Numbered from the stretch's first letter, positions 8,084 to 16,291 are shown. The stretch: 52,408 nt of DNA from Klebsiella pneumoniae (GCA_945861635.1 CAMAWH010000034.1:1-52408); one strand, 5' to 3'. The notes: generated from the sequence alone by a model not told the origin. A program made the numbers and translations.

Positions 8084-10279
8084 ATGCTCTTCCTGCTCGC
8101 CTGCACCGGTCCCGACATCGGGACGACCGACAAGACCGCTGCCGCCAACCATGCGCCGTCCGACCCCGTCGTTGCAATCACGGCCGCCCCGGACGGCGCG
8201 CTGACGTGCAGCGCACTCGCCACCGACCCTGACAACGACGCGCTGGCCTACACGTTCGCGTGGTCCGCCGGCGCCATCTCCCTCACGACGGAAATCGTCC
8301 CTCCGGACGTGGCCGTCCGCGCGGGGGAGTGGACGTGCACGGCCTCGGCCAACGACGGCGACAAGACGAGCGAGCCCGCCACCGCGACGTGGATCGCCTC
8401 CGGCCCCGTCCCCGGTGAATACGCGTTCCAGCCCGCCATCGACGTGCAGTTTGGCACGGATCTGGCCGCGCTGCCGAACGGGCAATTGCTGGTCAGCAGC
8501 ATCTCCGGTGACCTGATCCTGATCGATCCCGCGGCCGGGACCGAACTTGGCCGCGTAACGGTATCGGACTGGGGAGACGAACTGCTCTCACTCGCCGTCG
8601 ATCCGCGATTTGGGGATGGAACCCACGACAAGGTCTACACTTGGACGAGTCAGACCTGTGAGTTGATGCAATTCGACGTCGCGCTCGACCCCTTCACGGT
8701 CGGAAACCCGATGACGGTCATGAATCCGGCCTGCGCTCCGGGCGGCGGGCACTCGTCGGGTGACTTGGTATTCTGGTCCCACGAAACCGCGGAACCAGCG
8801 CTCTACCTTGCGGCCGGGCCGTTCACCGACATCGAACCGCAGAAGGACGATGATCAGGCCGAAGGCATAATTGCGATGTACATCGACCCGGCCACCGGCA
8901 CGCCGACACCCGCGCTGCCCGGTGCGTTTGCCGAGCCCGCAGCCGTCGCGATCGGCCTGCGTAATCCTTGGCGGATGATCGACTGCGGAGCAGTTTTATG
9001 TGCTTCAGATCCGGGCTATAATGATATTGAGGAGATCAATCTCTACACGGGCCCAGGCGCGAACTTTGGCGCAGGCGAGGTGGAGGGTCCGGATTCGACC
9101 GGGACCTACATCGATCCCATCCGGTATTGGGAACACCACGACCCGGCCTTCGTCGAAAATGACGCGGATGGATCGGGGGAACTTCGGTTCGTCAAGGTCC
9201 CCATGTTGGGGGTTCGAGCCAGTGGACTTGGGTACGCCGGTCGCCTCGCTGGCGTCCTCCTGTACGGCGAATTCTACGACGGTTGGGTGCGGGGGTTGAG
9301 CATCGCGGATGACGGAACCCCGGGGGAGGACGTGCCGATCGCCAACGCCCGACACGTCATGGCCATGGCGGAAACGCCGGACGGCACCATCTGGGCGCTG
9401 AGCTTCGAAGGGCACCTGTCGAAGCTGATCTTTCGCGCGGACCGCCCGACGGCCGGGACCGTCGGTGAAGCCCTCTCTGCGACCTCGTTCCCAGACGGCG
9501 GAGTCACCTTCGACGTCCGCTTTCCGCTATGGTCGAATGGTGCCGACAAGGAGCGAATGATCCAGTTGCCGGAAGGCACGAAAATTGATGTGAGTCAGCC
9601 TGCGCACTGGGTCTACCCGGTCGGTGCCAAACTCTGGAAGACGTTTGCGGTGGACGGCGTGAACATCGAAACGCGGGTGCTGGAAAAGCAGGAGGCCGGC
9701 TGGGTTGGGGGCGTCTACCTCTACGAGGGGGATGACGCCTATCTTACGGATGGACGCCGGAAAGACCTGCAACTTACCAATGGTATGTACACGGTGCCAT
9801 CCCAGGCAACCTGCGCGTTTTGTCATGCGTCGGATGGTGACAAAGAGTGGCCCATCGGACCCGAGCCGTTCCAACTTGGAGACGCCGGCCTTGCCAAATT
9901 CAGGCCGCTCCTCGACGGTGCCCCACCCACGGTGCCAACCGTCACCGGTGATGACTTCCGCGGCGTCCGCGGGGTCCTGCACGGCAATTGCGCGTTCTGC
10001 CATCAGCAGGGCGCGCTCTCCAGCATGATCAGTGAGGTACAACTTGACTTTCGGTATGACGCGGACGGACTCACTGCGGTCAGTGAACGCGTGAATTATT
10101 ACAACGGACTCACACCGTACGGACCGCCCACGGAGTACCTGATCATCCCTGGCGATCCGGACGCATCCGTGCTGCTGGACATCCTGGAGAACACAGACAT
10201 GCCGCCGGCGGCGGTATGGCGGCCGGACACGACGCTTATCGATTCATTGGAAGTCTGGATAGCCGGGATGCCGCCGTAG
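8084..10279 (+). CDS. Lipoprotein: Ig/PKD-like + sugar-dehydrogenase-like propeller + diheme cytochrome c
   Basis: A 731-residue lipoprotein (MLFLLAC, acylated Cys at residue 7). Residues about 20-105 look like an Ig/PKD-type beta-sandwich (TCSALATDPDNDALAYTFAW). Residues about 110-450 resemble the beta-propeller of PQQ-dependent glucose/sorbosone dehydrogenases (LAALPNGQLLVSS, GLRNPWRM, GYAGRLAGVLLYGEFYDGWV). Residues about 470-731 match the SO2930-type diheme cytochrome family (FPLWSNGADKERMIQLPEG, WKTFAV, ETRVLEKQEAGWVGGVYLY) and carry two heme-binding CAFCH motifs plus a late Met-Pro-Pro. The likely role is oxidation of a sugar or alcohol with electrons passed to the bound hemes on the cell surface or periplasmic membrane face. 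PQQ use is inferred from the fold only. Confidence 0.8.
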   Translation: MLFLLACTGPDIGTTDKTAAANHAPSDPVVAITAAPDGALTCSALATDPDNDALAYTFAWSAGAISLTTEIVPPDVAVRAGEWTCTASANDGDKTSEPATATWIASGPVPGEYAFQPAIDVQFGTDLAALPNGQLLVSSISGDLILIDPAAGTELGRVTVSDWGDELLSLAVDPRFGDGTHDKVYTWTSQTCELMQFDVALDPFTVGNPMTVMNPACAPGGGHSSGDLVFWSHETAEPALYLAAGPFTDIEPQKDDDQAEGIIAMYIDPATGTPTPALPGAFAEPAAVAIGLRNPWRMIDCGAVLCASDPGYNDIEEINLYTGPGANFGAGEVEGPDSTGTYIDPIRYWEHHDPAFVENDADGSGELRFVKVPMLGVRASGLGYAGRLAGVLLYGEFYDGWVRGLSIADDGTPGEDVPIANARHVMAMAETPDGTIWALSFEGHLSKLIFRADRPTAGTVGEALSATSFPDGGVTFDVRFPLWSNGADKERMIQLPEGTKIDVSQPAHWVYPVGAKLWKTFAVDGVNIETRVLEKQEAGWVGGVYLYEGDDAYLTDGRRKDLQLTNGMYTVPSQATCAFCHASDGDKEWPIGPEPFQLGDAGLAKFRPLLDGAPPTVPTVTGDDFRGVRGVLHGNCAFCHQQGALSSMISEVQLDFRYDADGLTAVSERVNYYNGLTPYGPPTEYLIIPGDPDASVLLDILENTDMPPAAVWRPDTTLIDSLEVWIAGMPP

Positions 10280-10310
10280 GCCGGGGATCACGACGTCGCG
10301 TTGCGGCGAC

Positions 10311-11606
10311 TTACGGAATCGGCCCGAACTCTACCGTGCCCCGATCTGGATCTTCGTCACCACCGTCATCCGCAGCGGCGCCCGGACCTGCGTTCGCCAC
10401 CACGACAGCAGCACCGACACCCCCGCCTGCGACAACCACAGCGCCTATCCCCGCCCACACCCACCACGGCGGCGCGCCGCTCGGATTCATCGTAACCGAA
10501 GGTGTGATTGGCGCGCGCGGCGGATCATACAGGAGTGCGGCAAGAACATCGTTCTGGGAGATGTCCAGTGGGATGATCTGCGGCGAAACGCGGTCCACCC
10601 GAATGTCCCCCGACTCGTTGAGATAGCCAACGAGCGCGGGCGCAAGATCACAAATCGCGGAAACGGGATCATCTCCCGCCTCACCCGTCAACGCACGCGA
10701 GAAATTCCCGCTCGCCGGCGAATACAGCTGCACCGCGACCTGACCCGGTGTGGTGGCACCGGCGAGCACCACGGGAGCCTTGTTCACGTGTTCGCCGAGC
10801 GCCCGGTACAACTCGCGTACCTGCCGCCCGCGGCCGCCGAGATCCAACGCTGGAACACCCACACCACGCTGCTCCAACAGCGCATCTCTGGCGATTCGCT
10901 GGCCCGCGCCCACCATCAGCGTTTCGAACCGCGCCGCGCCTGACTTCGCGCGCACGAGGAGGTAATGCTCTCCAGGTACGAGCAGCACATCTCCGGTGGG
11001 CACGGGGCCGATCAACCGGCCATCGACCGTTACGGTGGCCTCCATCGACGCCGTGACCGTCAGGACACCCGGCGTCTGTGTCGCCACCGAGGTGCGCACG
11101 CTGTCGTACATCTCGATGACGCGGGGTGGGTAGTTCACCGGGTCGAGTTCACGGCGGACATCGAGGGTCGCAGCCTTGCGAAACGCCGCCTTCGCCGCGC
11201 CCTCCTCCCCCAGTCCGACCTGCGCCATGCCGAGCAACACCAGTGCTTCGCCGAGATCACGCGCGTCCGCTGTGTAGGCGAGTCCGGCACCGAGGAGCTT
11301 CACTGCATCCTCCAGCGCGGGCACGGCCTGATCGACCTGCGCGCGGTCGTACAGTACATGCGCTTCCTTCAGCCGCTCCCGACCGGGGCCAAGCGCAAAA
11401 GCTTCCAGAATCAACGCCTCGCGGCCCGAGATTCGTTTGGACACCGCAATCGGATCGATGGCGTCTACCTTTCCCGTGCCATCGAGCGCGTCGGTCAGAC
11501 GTGTCGCCGCGTCCATGGGACCCGCGCCGAGCAACCCCGGAACATGTACGCCAACAACAACCAACTCTGGCGTCCCGGCCCACGCAAGCGAAAGGAACAG
11601 CAACAT
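10311..11606 (-). CDS. Exported TPR/PEGA protein with C-terminal membrane helix
   Basis: A 431-residue protein. MLLFLSLAWAG is a signal peptide. Residues about 85-180 contain TPR-like helices (AHVLYDRAQVDQAVPALEDAVKLL, EGAAKAAFRKAATLD), followed by a PEGA domain (PGVLTVTASMEATVTVDGRLIG ... VPGEHYLLVRAKSG, about 190-255), an alpha/beta region of unknown type, a membrane helix (PPWWVWAGIGAVVVAGGGVGAAVVV, about 380-405) and an acidic tail. ATG at 11606 is chosen because the signal peptide begins there; the open frame upstream lies inside the divergent ruvC gene. PEGA domains also occur in the kinase 2.4 kb away, so the two may act in the same envelope process; this is inference. Function otherwise unknown. 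Confidence 0.7.
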   Translation of the reverse strand: MLLFLSLAWAGTPELVVVGVHVPGLLGAGPMDAATRLTDALDGTGKVDAIDPIAVSKRISGREALILEAFALGPGRERLKEAHVLYDRAQVDQAVPALEDAVKLLGAGLAYTADARDLGEALVLLGMAQVGLGEEGAAKAAFRKAATLDVRRELDPVNYPPRVIEMYDSVRTSVATQTPGVLTVTASMEATVTVDGRLIGPVPTGDVLLVPGEHYLLVRAKSGAARFETLMVGAGQRIARDALLEQRGVGVPALDLGGRGRQVRELYRALGEHVNKAPVVLAGATTPGQVAVQLYSPASGNFSRALTGEAGDDPVSAICDLAPALVGYLNESGDIRVDRVSPQIIPLDISQNDVLAALLYDPPRAPITPSVTMNPSGAPPWWVWAGIGAVVVAGGGVGAAVVVANAGPGAAADDGGDEDPDRGTVEFGPIP

Positions 11607-11614
11607 TGCCGGCC

Positions 11615-11620
11615 AGTATA
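11615..11620 (-). promoter_or_regulatory. TANNNT hexamer (TATACT) 8 nt before ATG start
   Basis: On the minus strand TATACT, close to the -10 consensus, stands eight bases before the ATG at 11606, without a ribosome binding site. It also lies in the narrow gap divergent to ruvC. Confidence 0.4.
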
Positions 11621-11634
11621 TCGCAGCGCCGGTT

Positions 11635-11640
11635 AGGAGG
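11635..11640 (+). promoter_or_regulatory. Strong Shine-Dalgarno of ruvC
   Basis: AGGAGG four bases before the ATG at 11645 fixes the ruvC start and rules out the longer upstream open frame. Confidence 0.8.
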
Positions 11641-11644
11641 GCGC

Positions 11645-12193
11645 ATGATCGTGATGGGCATCGACCCGGGCAGTCGGACCTGTGGATGGGGCGTCGTGCG
11701 TCGGGAGCGCGGGCGGTTCGTGCGCGTCGCCAGCGGTGCCATTCGCACACGCTCTGAAACACCGATGCCAACCCGCTTGCGGGAGATTCACGATGGCCTG
11801 CGCGATGCCTTGCGGGAACACGCCCCGGACGTGGTGGCCATCGAGGCCATCTTCGCGCACAAAAGCGCCGCAAGCGCGCTGGTGCTGGGTCAGGCGCGCG
11901 GCGTGGCGATGCTCGCCGTCGCCGAGGCCGGCCTGCCGCTTTTCGAATACAATGCGAGCACGATCAAGAAGTCGGTAACTGGCTCAGGAAAGGCTGAAAA
12001 GACGCAGGTCGGGTTCATGGTGGCGCGCATGCTCGGCGTCACATTGGAGGGTCCGGCGGATGAAGCCGACGCGCTGGCGATTGCGGTGACACACCACGCG
12101 CATGCCGGCATGCACGCGGCGCTCGCTGCGGCAGACGCGGTCGCGGCTGCAGCGGCCACCGTACTGGCGGCGCGGGCGGGGCGTGCCCAATGA
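11645..12193 (+). CDS. ruvC: Holliday junction resolvase RuvC
   Basis: A 182-residue endonuclease that cuts Holliday junctions symmetrically, working with the RuvAB branch-migration motor. The N-terminal MGIDPGSRTCGWGVV carries the first catalytic Asp (residue 7). VAIEAIFAHKSAASALVLGQARG contains the catalytic Glu and the conserved loop. The late EADALAIAVTHHAH holds the final acidic residues. STIKKSVTGSGKAEKTQV is the conserved DNA-contacting region. Length is slightly above the usual 170 or so owing to an alanine-rich tail. It is first in a ruvC-ruvA-ruvB operon; its TGA overlaps the ATG of ruvA. Confidence 0.97.
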   Translation: MIVMGIDPGSRTCGWGVVRRERGRFVRVASGAIRTRSETPMPTRLREIHDGLRDALREHAPDVVAIEAIFAHKSAASALVLGQARGVAMLAVAEAGLPLFEYNASTIKKSVTGSGKAEKTQVGFMVARMLGVTLEGPADEADALAIAVTHHAHAGMHAALAAADAVAAAAATVLAARAGRAQ

Positions 12194-12771
12194 TCGCGCG
12201 CCTGAAGGGAGAAGTTGTGCTCACCGAACCAGGGAAGCTCGTCATCGACGTCGGCGGCGTCGGCTACGAGGTGCTGATGCCCGCACGCGACCAACCCGTC
12301 GGCATCGCTACCCTGTTTGTTCACACGGACGTGCGTGAGGACGCCATTGTGCTCTACGGATTCCTTTCCATCGACGACAAGGAGATCTTCCAGAAGCTCC
12401 GCACCGTCGACGGGGTCGGTCCGAAGGTCGCACTATCCGCGCTCTCCCATCTGACGGTCGCGCAGCTCGTCGCCGCGATCAACACCGGAGATACGAAGAC
12501 ACTCATCGGAATTCCCAGCGTCGGCAAGAAGTTGGCGGACCGGCTGATTCTGGAGCTGAAGGGCAAGCTGTTTGCCGCCGCGCACCCGACAGGCGCCACC
12601 GCCGCCCAAACGAAGGCGGATGACAGCTTCGCACTTGCGATGGCACAACTTGGGTACAAAAAGTCGGAGATAGACGCCGTCGCGGCTCGCCTCGCGGAGC
12701 AAGGTCTGGCCGACGACGCTTTGCCGGCGCGGATCACGGCGGCCCTGTCCATGCTGGCGAGGGGTCGATGA
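12190..12771 (+). CDS. ruvA: Holliday junction branch migration protein RuvA
   Basis: A 193-residue protein of normal length. The N-terminal OB-fold ([11 protein letters not shown] ... [12 protein letters not shown] ... [13 protein letters not shown]) is followed by two helix-hairpin-helix motifs ([16 protein letters not shown] and [23 protein letters not shown]) and a C-terminal three-helix domain ([21 protein letters not shown]) that contacts RuvB. RuvA tetramers hold the four-way junction open for the RuvB rings. ATGA overlaps join it to ruvC before and ruvB after, so the three subunits are probably translated in a coupled way. Confidence 0.97.
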   Translation: MIARLKGEVVLTEPGKLVIDVGGVGYEVLMPARDQPVGIATLFVHTDVREDAIVLYGFLSIDDKEIFQKLRTVDGVGPKVALSALSHLTVAQLVAAINTGDTKTLIGIPSVGKKLADRLILELKGKLFAAAHPTGATAAQTKADDSFALAMAQLGYKKSEIDAVAARLAEQGLADDALPARITAALSMLARGR

Positions 12772-13754
12772 CACGCTATTTTGATGAAGAAGAAACTCCT
12801 GATCCGGCCCTCCGCCCGAGACGGCTGGAGGAATACGTCGGCCAAGACCGAATCAAGGAGAACCTGAAAATCTACATTCGAGCGGCCGTTCAGCGCGGAG
12901 ATGCGCTCGATCACGTGCTGCTCGCCGGTCCTCCCGGGCTCGGCAAGACGTCGATGGCGTACATCGTGGCGGAAGAGTTGGGGGTGGAGATCAAGACCAC
13001 CAGCGGCCCGACGCTCGACCGCGCCGGAGACCTTGCCGGCATCCTCACCGGCCTCGGCCCCCGAGAAGTGCTGTTCATCGACGAAATCCACCGGATGAAC
13101 CGGGTAGTCGAGGAATTCCTCTACCCCGCCATGGAGGACTACCGGATCGACGTGAAAACCGGAAGCGGCGCGGGCGCACAGTCGATCCAGCTCCCACTCA
13201 GCCGGTTTACGCTTGTGGGCGCCACCACGCGCAGCGGTCTCTTGACCAGTCCGCTCCGAGCGCGCTTCGGCATCCACTGCCAGCTCGATTTCTACTCCCC
13301 GGCGGAGCTGAAGCGCATCATTCTGCGCAGCGCCGAGCGGATGGGCCTCCCCATCGAAGACGCCGCGGCCACCGAACTCAGCGGGCGAGCGCGGGGGACG
13401 CCTCGCATCGCAAATCGTTTGTTGCGCCGCATGCGGGACTTCGCACAGGTCGGTGGAAAGCGCGAGATTGACTTGGAGATCACGCGGTCGTCTCTGGAGC
13501 GGCTGGAGGTGGACGAACGCGGTCTGGACGCGATGGATCGTCGTATCCTCGACACCATCGGTCATCGGTTTGACGGCGGCCCCGTGGGCGTCAACAACCT
13601 CGCCGCCGCCATCGGTGAAGAGTCCGACACCATCGAAGAAGTCTACGAACCCTACCTCATTCGCGAGGGGCTGCTGCAGCGGACGCCGCAGGGGCGAATC
13701 CTGACCTCCTCCGGCGCGGCGCTCATCGGGTTGAGGCGGGGAGAGCTGCTGTGA
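12768..13754 (+). CDS. ruvB: Holliday junction branch migration helicase RuvB
   Basis: A 328-residue AAA+ ATPase that pumps DNA through the RuvA-bound junction. Visible motifs: [12 protein letters not shown] at the N-terminus, Walker [10 protein letters not shown] (about 51-59), Walker [12 protein letters not shown] (about 100), sensor 1 VGATTRSG, the arginine-finger region SPLRARFG, sensor 2 [12 protein letters not shown], and the C-terminal winged-helix ([27 protein letters not shown]). Length is normal. The start overlaps the ruvA stop (ATGA). Its own stop overlaps a GTG of the frame that leads into the following lipoprotein gene. Confidence 0.97.
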   Translation: MTRYFDEEETPDPALRPRRLEEYVGQDRIKENLKIYIRAAVQRGDALDHVLLAGPPGLGKTSMAYIVAEELGVEIKTTSGPTLDRAGDLAGILTGLGPREVLFIDEIHRMNRVVEEFLYPAMEDYRIDVKTGSGAGAQSIQLPLSRFTLVGATTRSGLLTSPLRARFGIHCQLDFYSPAELKRIILRSAERMGLPIEDAAATELSGRARGTPRIANRLLRRMRDFAQVGGKREIDLEITRSSLERLEVDERGLDAMDRRILDTIGHRFDGGPVGVNNLAAAIGEESDTIEEVYEPYLIREGLLQRTPQGRILTSSGAALIGLRRGELL

Positions 13755-13909
13755 GCGCCGCCATCGTGACGATCGTCGTAAGTCGCCGTCCAAAAATAAC
13801 GGACGCATTCGACCGCCGTCGCATCCACGATCGCTGCGTTGCTCAGCGCTCACATACTGGCGTATGCTCGCTCTTCTCGCCTTGCGCTCGCGGCGCGCCG
13901 ACGCCCTCG

Positions 13910-14341
13910 GTGCTGCCAGTTATTTCTGGACGGCTCCTAAGCCTTACATCGCTCGCTGCCTGCGCGCACGCTGGCGGACAGGCGCTCGTCGTCGGTTCGA
14001 CGTCGATCACCGTCGAAGTCGCCGACACGCCAGGAGAGCGCTCGCAGGGGCTGATGTACCGGGATGCGATCGGCGTGGACACAGGAATGTTGTTTGTGTA
14101 CCCAGATGCCGCGGAACGCAGGTTCTGGATGAAGAATACCCGCATGCCCCTGGCCGTCGCATTTTTGGACGCGCAAGGCAAGGTCGTTGCCCTTGCGGAA
14201 ATGAACCCGCTGGACACGACGACAACGCCTTCGGAAAAACCCGCGATGTATGCGTTGGAAATGAACACGGGCTGGTTTGCCGCGCACGGCATCGCGGTCG
14301 GCCAGGTGATCAGCGGTCTCCCTCCGGCCGCGGCAGAATGA
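13910..14341 (+). CDS. DUF192 family lipoprotein
   Basis: A 143-residue protein of the DUF192 family (COG1430). The conserved block ADTPGERSQGLMYRD, followed by GMLFVYPDAAERRFWMKNTRMPLAVAFLDAQGKVV and YALEMNTGWFAAHGIAVGQ, is clear. Such proteins are small beta-rich exported proteins of unknown role. The start is a judgement: GTG at 13910 gives MLPVISGRLLSLTSLAAC, a good lipoprotein signal. GTG at 13751, overlapping the ruvB stop, is in the same frame but adds about 53 residues that look non-coding. An ATG at 13864 begins MLALLAL in another frame; loss of one base in the following cctt would give MLALLAC in this frame. The stop overlaps the lpxC start. Confidence 0.7.
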   Translation: MLPVISGRLLSLTSLAACAHAGGQALVVGSTSITVEVADTPGERSQGLMYRDAIGVDTGMLFVYPDAAERRFWMKNTRMPLAVAFLDAQGKVVALAEMNPLDTTTTPSEKPAMYALEMNTGWFAAHGIAVGQVISGLPPAAAE

Positions 14342-15168
14342 GCCGACAGCGCACGATTGCGCTCCCCTTTTCGCGAGCCGGCAGGGGGCTGCGCTCGGGC
14401 GTCCGCGCCGCGGTCCATGTCGAGCCGGCGGACGATGGCGTCGGACGCGTATTCTGCGTTGGCGGCGTCGAAATCCCGGCGACCGTTGAATATGTCGTCG
14501 ACACCCGCCTTGCGACGACCCTCGGCCGCGCGGGTGTCTCGGTCTCGCTCGTCGAACACCTGTGCGCCGCCCTGTACGCATCGGGGATTGACAACGTTCG
14601 GGTCCACGTCGAGGGGGGAGAGATCCCCGTCCTCGATGGCTCCGCCGCACCGTGGTTCACCGCCATCGCGGACGCCGGCAGCGTCGAACAGAACGAGGAT
14701 CGACTATCCCTATCCATCCCCTACCCCGTCGAAGTCACGTCCGGCAGGAGCCGGGCGCGGCTTGAGCCGGCCGACGCGCTCTCCCTTGATGTCACGGTTC
14801 AATTCGATCACCCCGCGATCGGAACGCAGCGATGGGCAGGCGCGCTGCACGACGCGACGAACGAACTCGCCTCCGCACGAACTTTTGGATTTTTTCGTGA
14901 CCGCAACGCGCTCGCGGACATCGCCCGTGGCGTGAGCATGGAGAACACCGTGGTGTTCGACGACGCCGGCGTCATGAACCCGGGCGGGCTCCGTTCGCGC
15001 GACGAGGTGGTGCGGCACAAGGCGCTGGACGCCATCGGGGATCTTTCCCTGCTCGGGTCGCCGCTGCTCGCTCGTTTTGTCGCGCACCGCCCCGGCCACG
15101 CGCTCCACGTCGCACTGTTGCACGCGGTTCGTGCGGCGATCCGTCGCGATCCGCATGCGCAGGCTTGA
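14338..15168 (+). CDS. lpxC: UDP-3-O-acyl-N-acetylglucosamine deacetylase LpxC
   Basis: A 276-residue cytoplasmic zinc amidase performing the first committed step of lipid A synthesis. Family marks: VEHLCAALYASGIDNVRVHVEGGEIPVLDGSAAPWF with the first zinc His, SARTFGFFRD, NPGGLRSRDEVVRHKALDAIGDLSLLG with the second His and the Asp ligand, and GHALHVALLHAV near the end with the general acid His. The protein is somewhat shorter than the usual 300 or so, mainly at the N-terminus, where the opening of the fold appears trimmed. ATG start overlaps the stop of the DUF192 gene (ATGA). Its presence shows that the organism makes lipopolysaccharide. The stop codon lies inside a -35-like TTGACA. Confidence 0.93.
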   Translation: MSRQRTIALPFSRAGRGLRSGVRAAVHVEPADDGVGRVFCVGGVEIPATVEYVVDTRLATTLGRAGVSVSLVEHLCAALYASGIDNVRVHVEGGEIPVLDGSAAPWFTAIADAGSVEQNEDRLSLSIPYPVEVTSGRSRARLEPADALSLDVTVQFDHPAIGTQRWAGALHDATNELASARTFGFFRDRNALADIARGVSMENTVVFDDAGVMNPGGLRSRDEVVRHKALDAIGDLSLLGSPLLARFVAHRPGHALHVALLHAVRAAIRRDPHAQA

Positions 15169-15193
15169 CACCGAGCCGCCTGACGGCCATGAT
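15165..15193 (+). promoter_or_regulatory. Sigma-70-like promoter for the micro-ORF
   Basis: A perfect TTGACA (15165-15170) is followed by exactly 17 bases and CATGAT (15188-15193), which matches four of six of the -10 consensus. The predicted RNA start near 15200 lies 30-odd bases before the micro-ORF. The -35 overlaps the lpxC stop codon. Confidence 0.6.
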
Positions 15194-15223
15194 CAGTCTG
15201 TCATCCCGACAATCCCCTTTTTT

Positions 15224-15228
15224 GGAGG
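15224..15228 (+). promoter_or_regulatory. Shine-Dalgarno of the 15-codon ORF
   Basis: GGAGG within tttttggaggtc, four bases before the ATG at 15233. One of the better ribosome binding sites in the window, and it serves only this micro-ORF. Confidence 0.65.
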
Positions 15229-15232
15229 TCTC

Positions 15233-15280
15233 ATGAACTGGCGCCCATCCCCCCGCCCGAAGCCCGGCCCCAAGGCCTAG
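15233..15280 (+). CDS. 15-residue proline-rich cationic micro-ORF (leader peptide or micropeptide)
   Basis: Encodes MNWRPSPRPKPGPKA. Proline is every second residue from 5 to 13, and two Arg and two Lys make it basic. A promoter-like element, a strong Shine-Dalgarno and a terminator-like hairpin (15316-15337) frame it, so it is very probably translated. Bases 15265-15271, within its last codons, can pair perfectly with 15313-15319, which include the 5' arm of the hairpin; this is the classic layout of a leader peptide in transcription attenuation. Alternatively it is a self-standing micropeptide gene; alternating X-Pro with Arg/Lys recalls proline-rich peptides that bind the ribosome tunnel. 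No family is known to me. The downstream gene is a methyltransferase at 15355. Confidence 0.55.
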   Translation: MNWRPSPRPKPGPKA

Positions 15281-15319
15281 CTCCTCGCGGCATTCACGCT
15301 TCTGGCTTTCGCGGGGCCG
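15265..15319 (+). promoter_or_regulatory. Candidate antiterminator pairing
   Basis: cggcccc (15265-15271, end of the micro-ORF) is the exact complement of ggggccg (15313-15319, running into the terminator 5' arm): seven G-C pairs that exclude the terminator stem. A second option pairs ccccgc (15251-15256) with gcgggg (15311-15316). A local ggcc/ggcc stem (15266-15269 with 15274-15277) competes. Ribosome position on the micro-ORF would choose between them; this is inference. Confidence 0.4.
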
Positions 15320-15337
15320 TCTCGAATTCGAGGCGGC
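15316..15337 (+). terminator. Terminator-like hairpin upstream of the methyltransferase gene
   Basis: A nearly perfect 22-base palindrome: nine pairs (one G-T) around an aatt loop centred at 15326/15327, followed by tttcgcattt. It ends 17 bases before the ATG at 15355, so it either ends the micro-ORF transcript or attenuates the downstream genes. Confidence 0.6.
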
Positions 15338-15354
15338 TTTCGCATTTCTGAACC

Positions 15355-16275
15355 ATGTCCCTTCGCTATGCCACCCCACCGCGCTCACTTCCGTCAGGGC
15401 CACCTTACGCGTGTGCGGAGCTTTTCTCATGGGCTGGCCACGACTTTGATCTGCCGACCGCGGACGCTCGCCTGCGTTCGCTTCACGATGGGCATCGTGA
15501 ACCGACGGCCCCGCTTGCCAACCTCGCCGGAGCGTGTGTAGCGTGGCGGGAATGGCCTGCGCATATGGATTTTTTACAGACCGACAGCCCCGCCCACGCC
15601 GCAAAAATGCTGGAGCGCCAGCTCTACCTCGACCGGTGGGAGCGCTGGATAGCCCCAGGGGCCCGAGTGCTCGATCTCGGAGGTGGCATCGGGCGTTTCA
15701 CGCAGTGGTGCCTCGACCGCGGCTGTGACGTCGAACTGGTTGACCCCGATCTTCGCTCCCTTCGTCGCGCCGTCACCCACGCCATCGGGCGTCCTGGACG
15801 CCTCGACGTCCACTGGGCCACCGGGGAATCGATGCCCCAACTTTCCCCTGTAGACGTGGTGATCGGAGCGGAATTGCTCTGCTACGTCGAGGACGTACCG
15901 CGCGTGTTGGCCAACATCCGGCGAAACCTGAAGCCCGGCGGCACCTTCCTGACGAGCGGTGAAGCACGTTGGGGGTGGGCGCTGGCAATGGACGTGCCGC
16001 CCGGCACCCTCGGCATGCTCCTCGACGACGGCGTGGTGCACATCCCCGGCGATCGGTGGGTGCGCACATTTACCGGTGAGTCGTTCCGAGAGGCGCTTTG
16101 CGACTGGGAGATCGTCGAGATCCTGCCCACGCACTACATCTGGAGCGGGCCTTTCGAGGACGCCGCGGGGACGCTCGATGTCGATGAAGTGCGCCGGTTG
16201 GAGGCTCGGTTGCGGGAAAATCCGGTCACCGGCCCATTGAATCGCGCTTGGATGGCGGTCCTCCGCTCCGGCTGA
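15355..16275 (+). CDS. SAM-dependent methyltransferase
   Basis: A 306-residue protein with an N-terminal extension of about 95 residues of unknown fold and a class I methyltransferase core. Motif I is VLDLGGGIGRF (about residue 101), followed by VELVDPDL, the post-motif segment PVDVVIGAELLCYVEDVPRVLANIRRNLKPGGTFLTSGE, and a C-terminal part with several tryptophans. Substrate unknown. No Shine-Dalgarno lies before the ATG; the hairpin 15316-15337 occupies the leader, so expression may depend on read-through of it. A radical SAM protein and a HAD phosphatase follow on the same strand after 39 and 40 bp, suggesting a small pathway. Confidence 0.75.
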   Translation: MSLRYATPPRSLPSGPPYACAELFSWAGHDFDLPTADARLRSLHDGHREPTAPLANLAGACVAWREWPAHMDFLQTDSPAHAAKMLERQLYLDRWERWIAPGARVLDLGGGIGRFTQWCLDRGCDVELVDPDLRSLRRAVTHAIGRPGRLDVHWATGESMPQLSPVDVVIGAELLCYVEDVPRVLANIRRNLKPGGTFLTSGEARWGWALAMDVPPGTLGMLLDDGVVHIPGDRWVRTFTGESFREALCDWEIVEILPTHYIWSGPFEDAAGTLDVDEVRRLEARLRENPVTGPLNRAWMAVLRSG

Positions 16276-16291
16276 TGGCCGCGCCGTCGGC

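Noticed and set aside
10295..10310. Small hairpin between convergent genes as a two-way terminator
   Set aside because: Only five stem pairs with a six-base loop and no T-run on either side.
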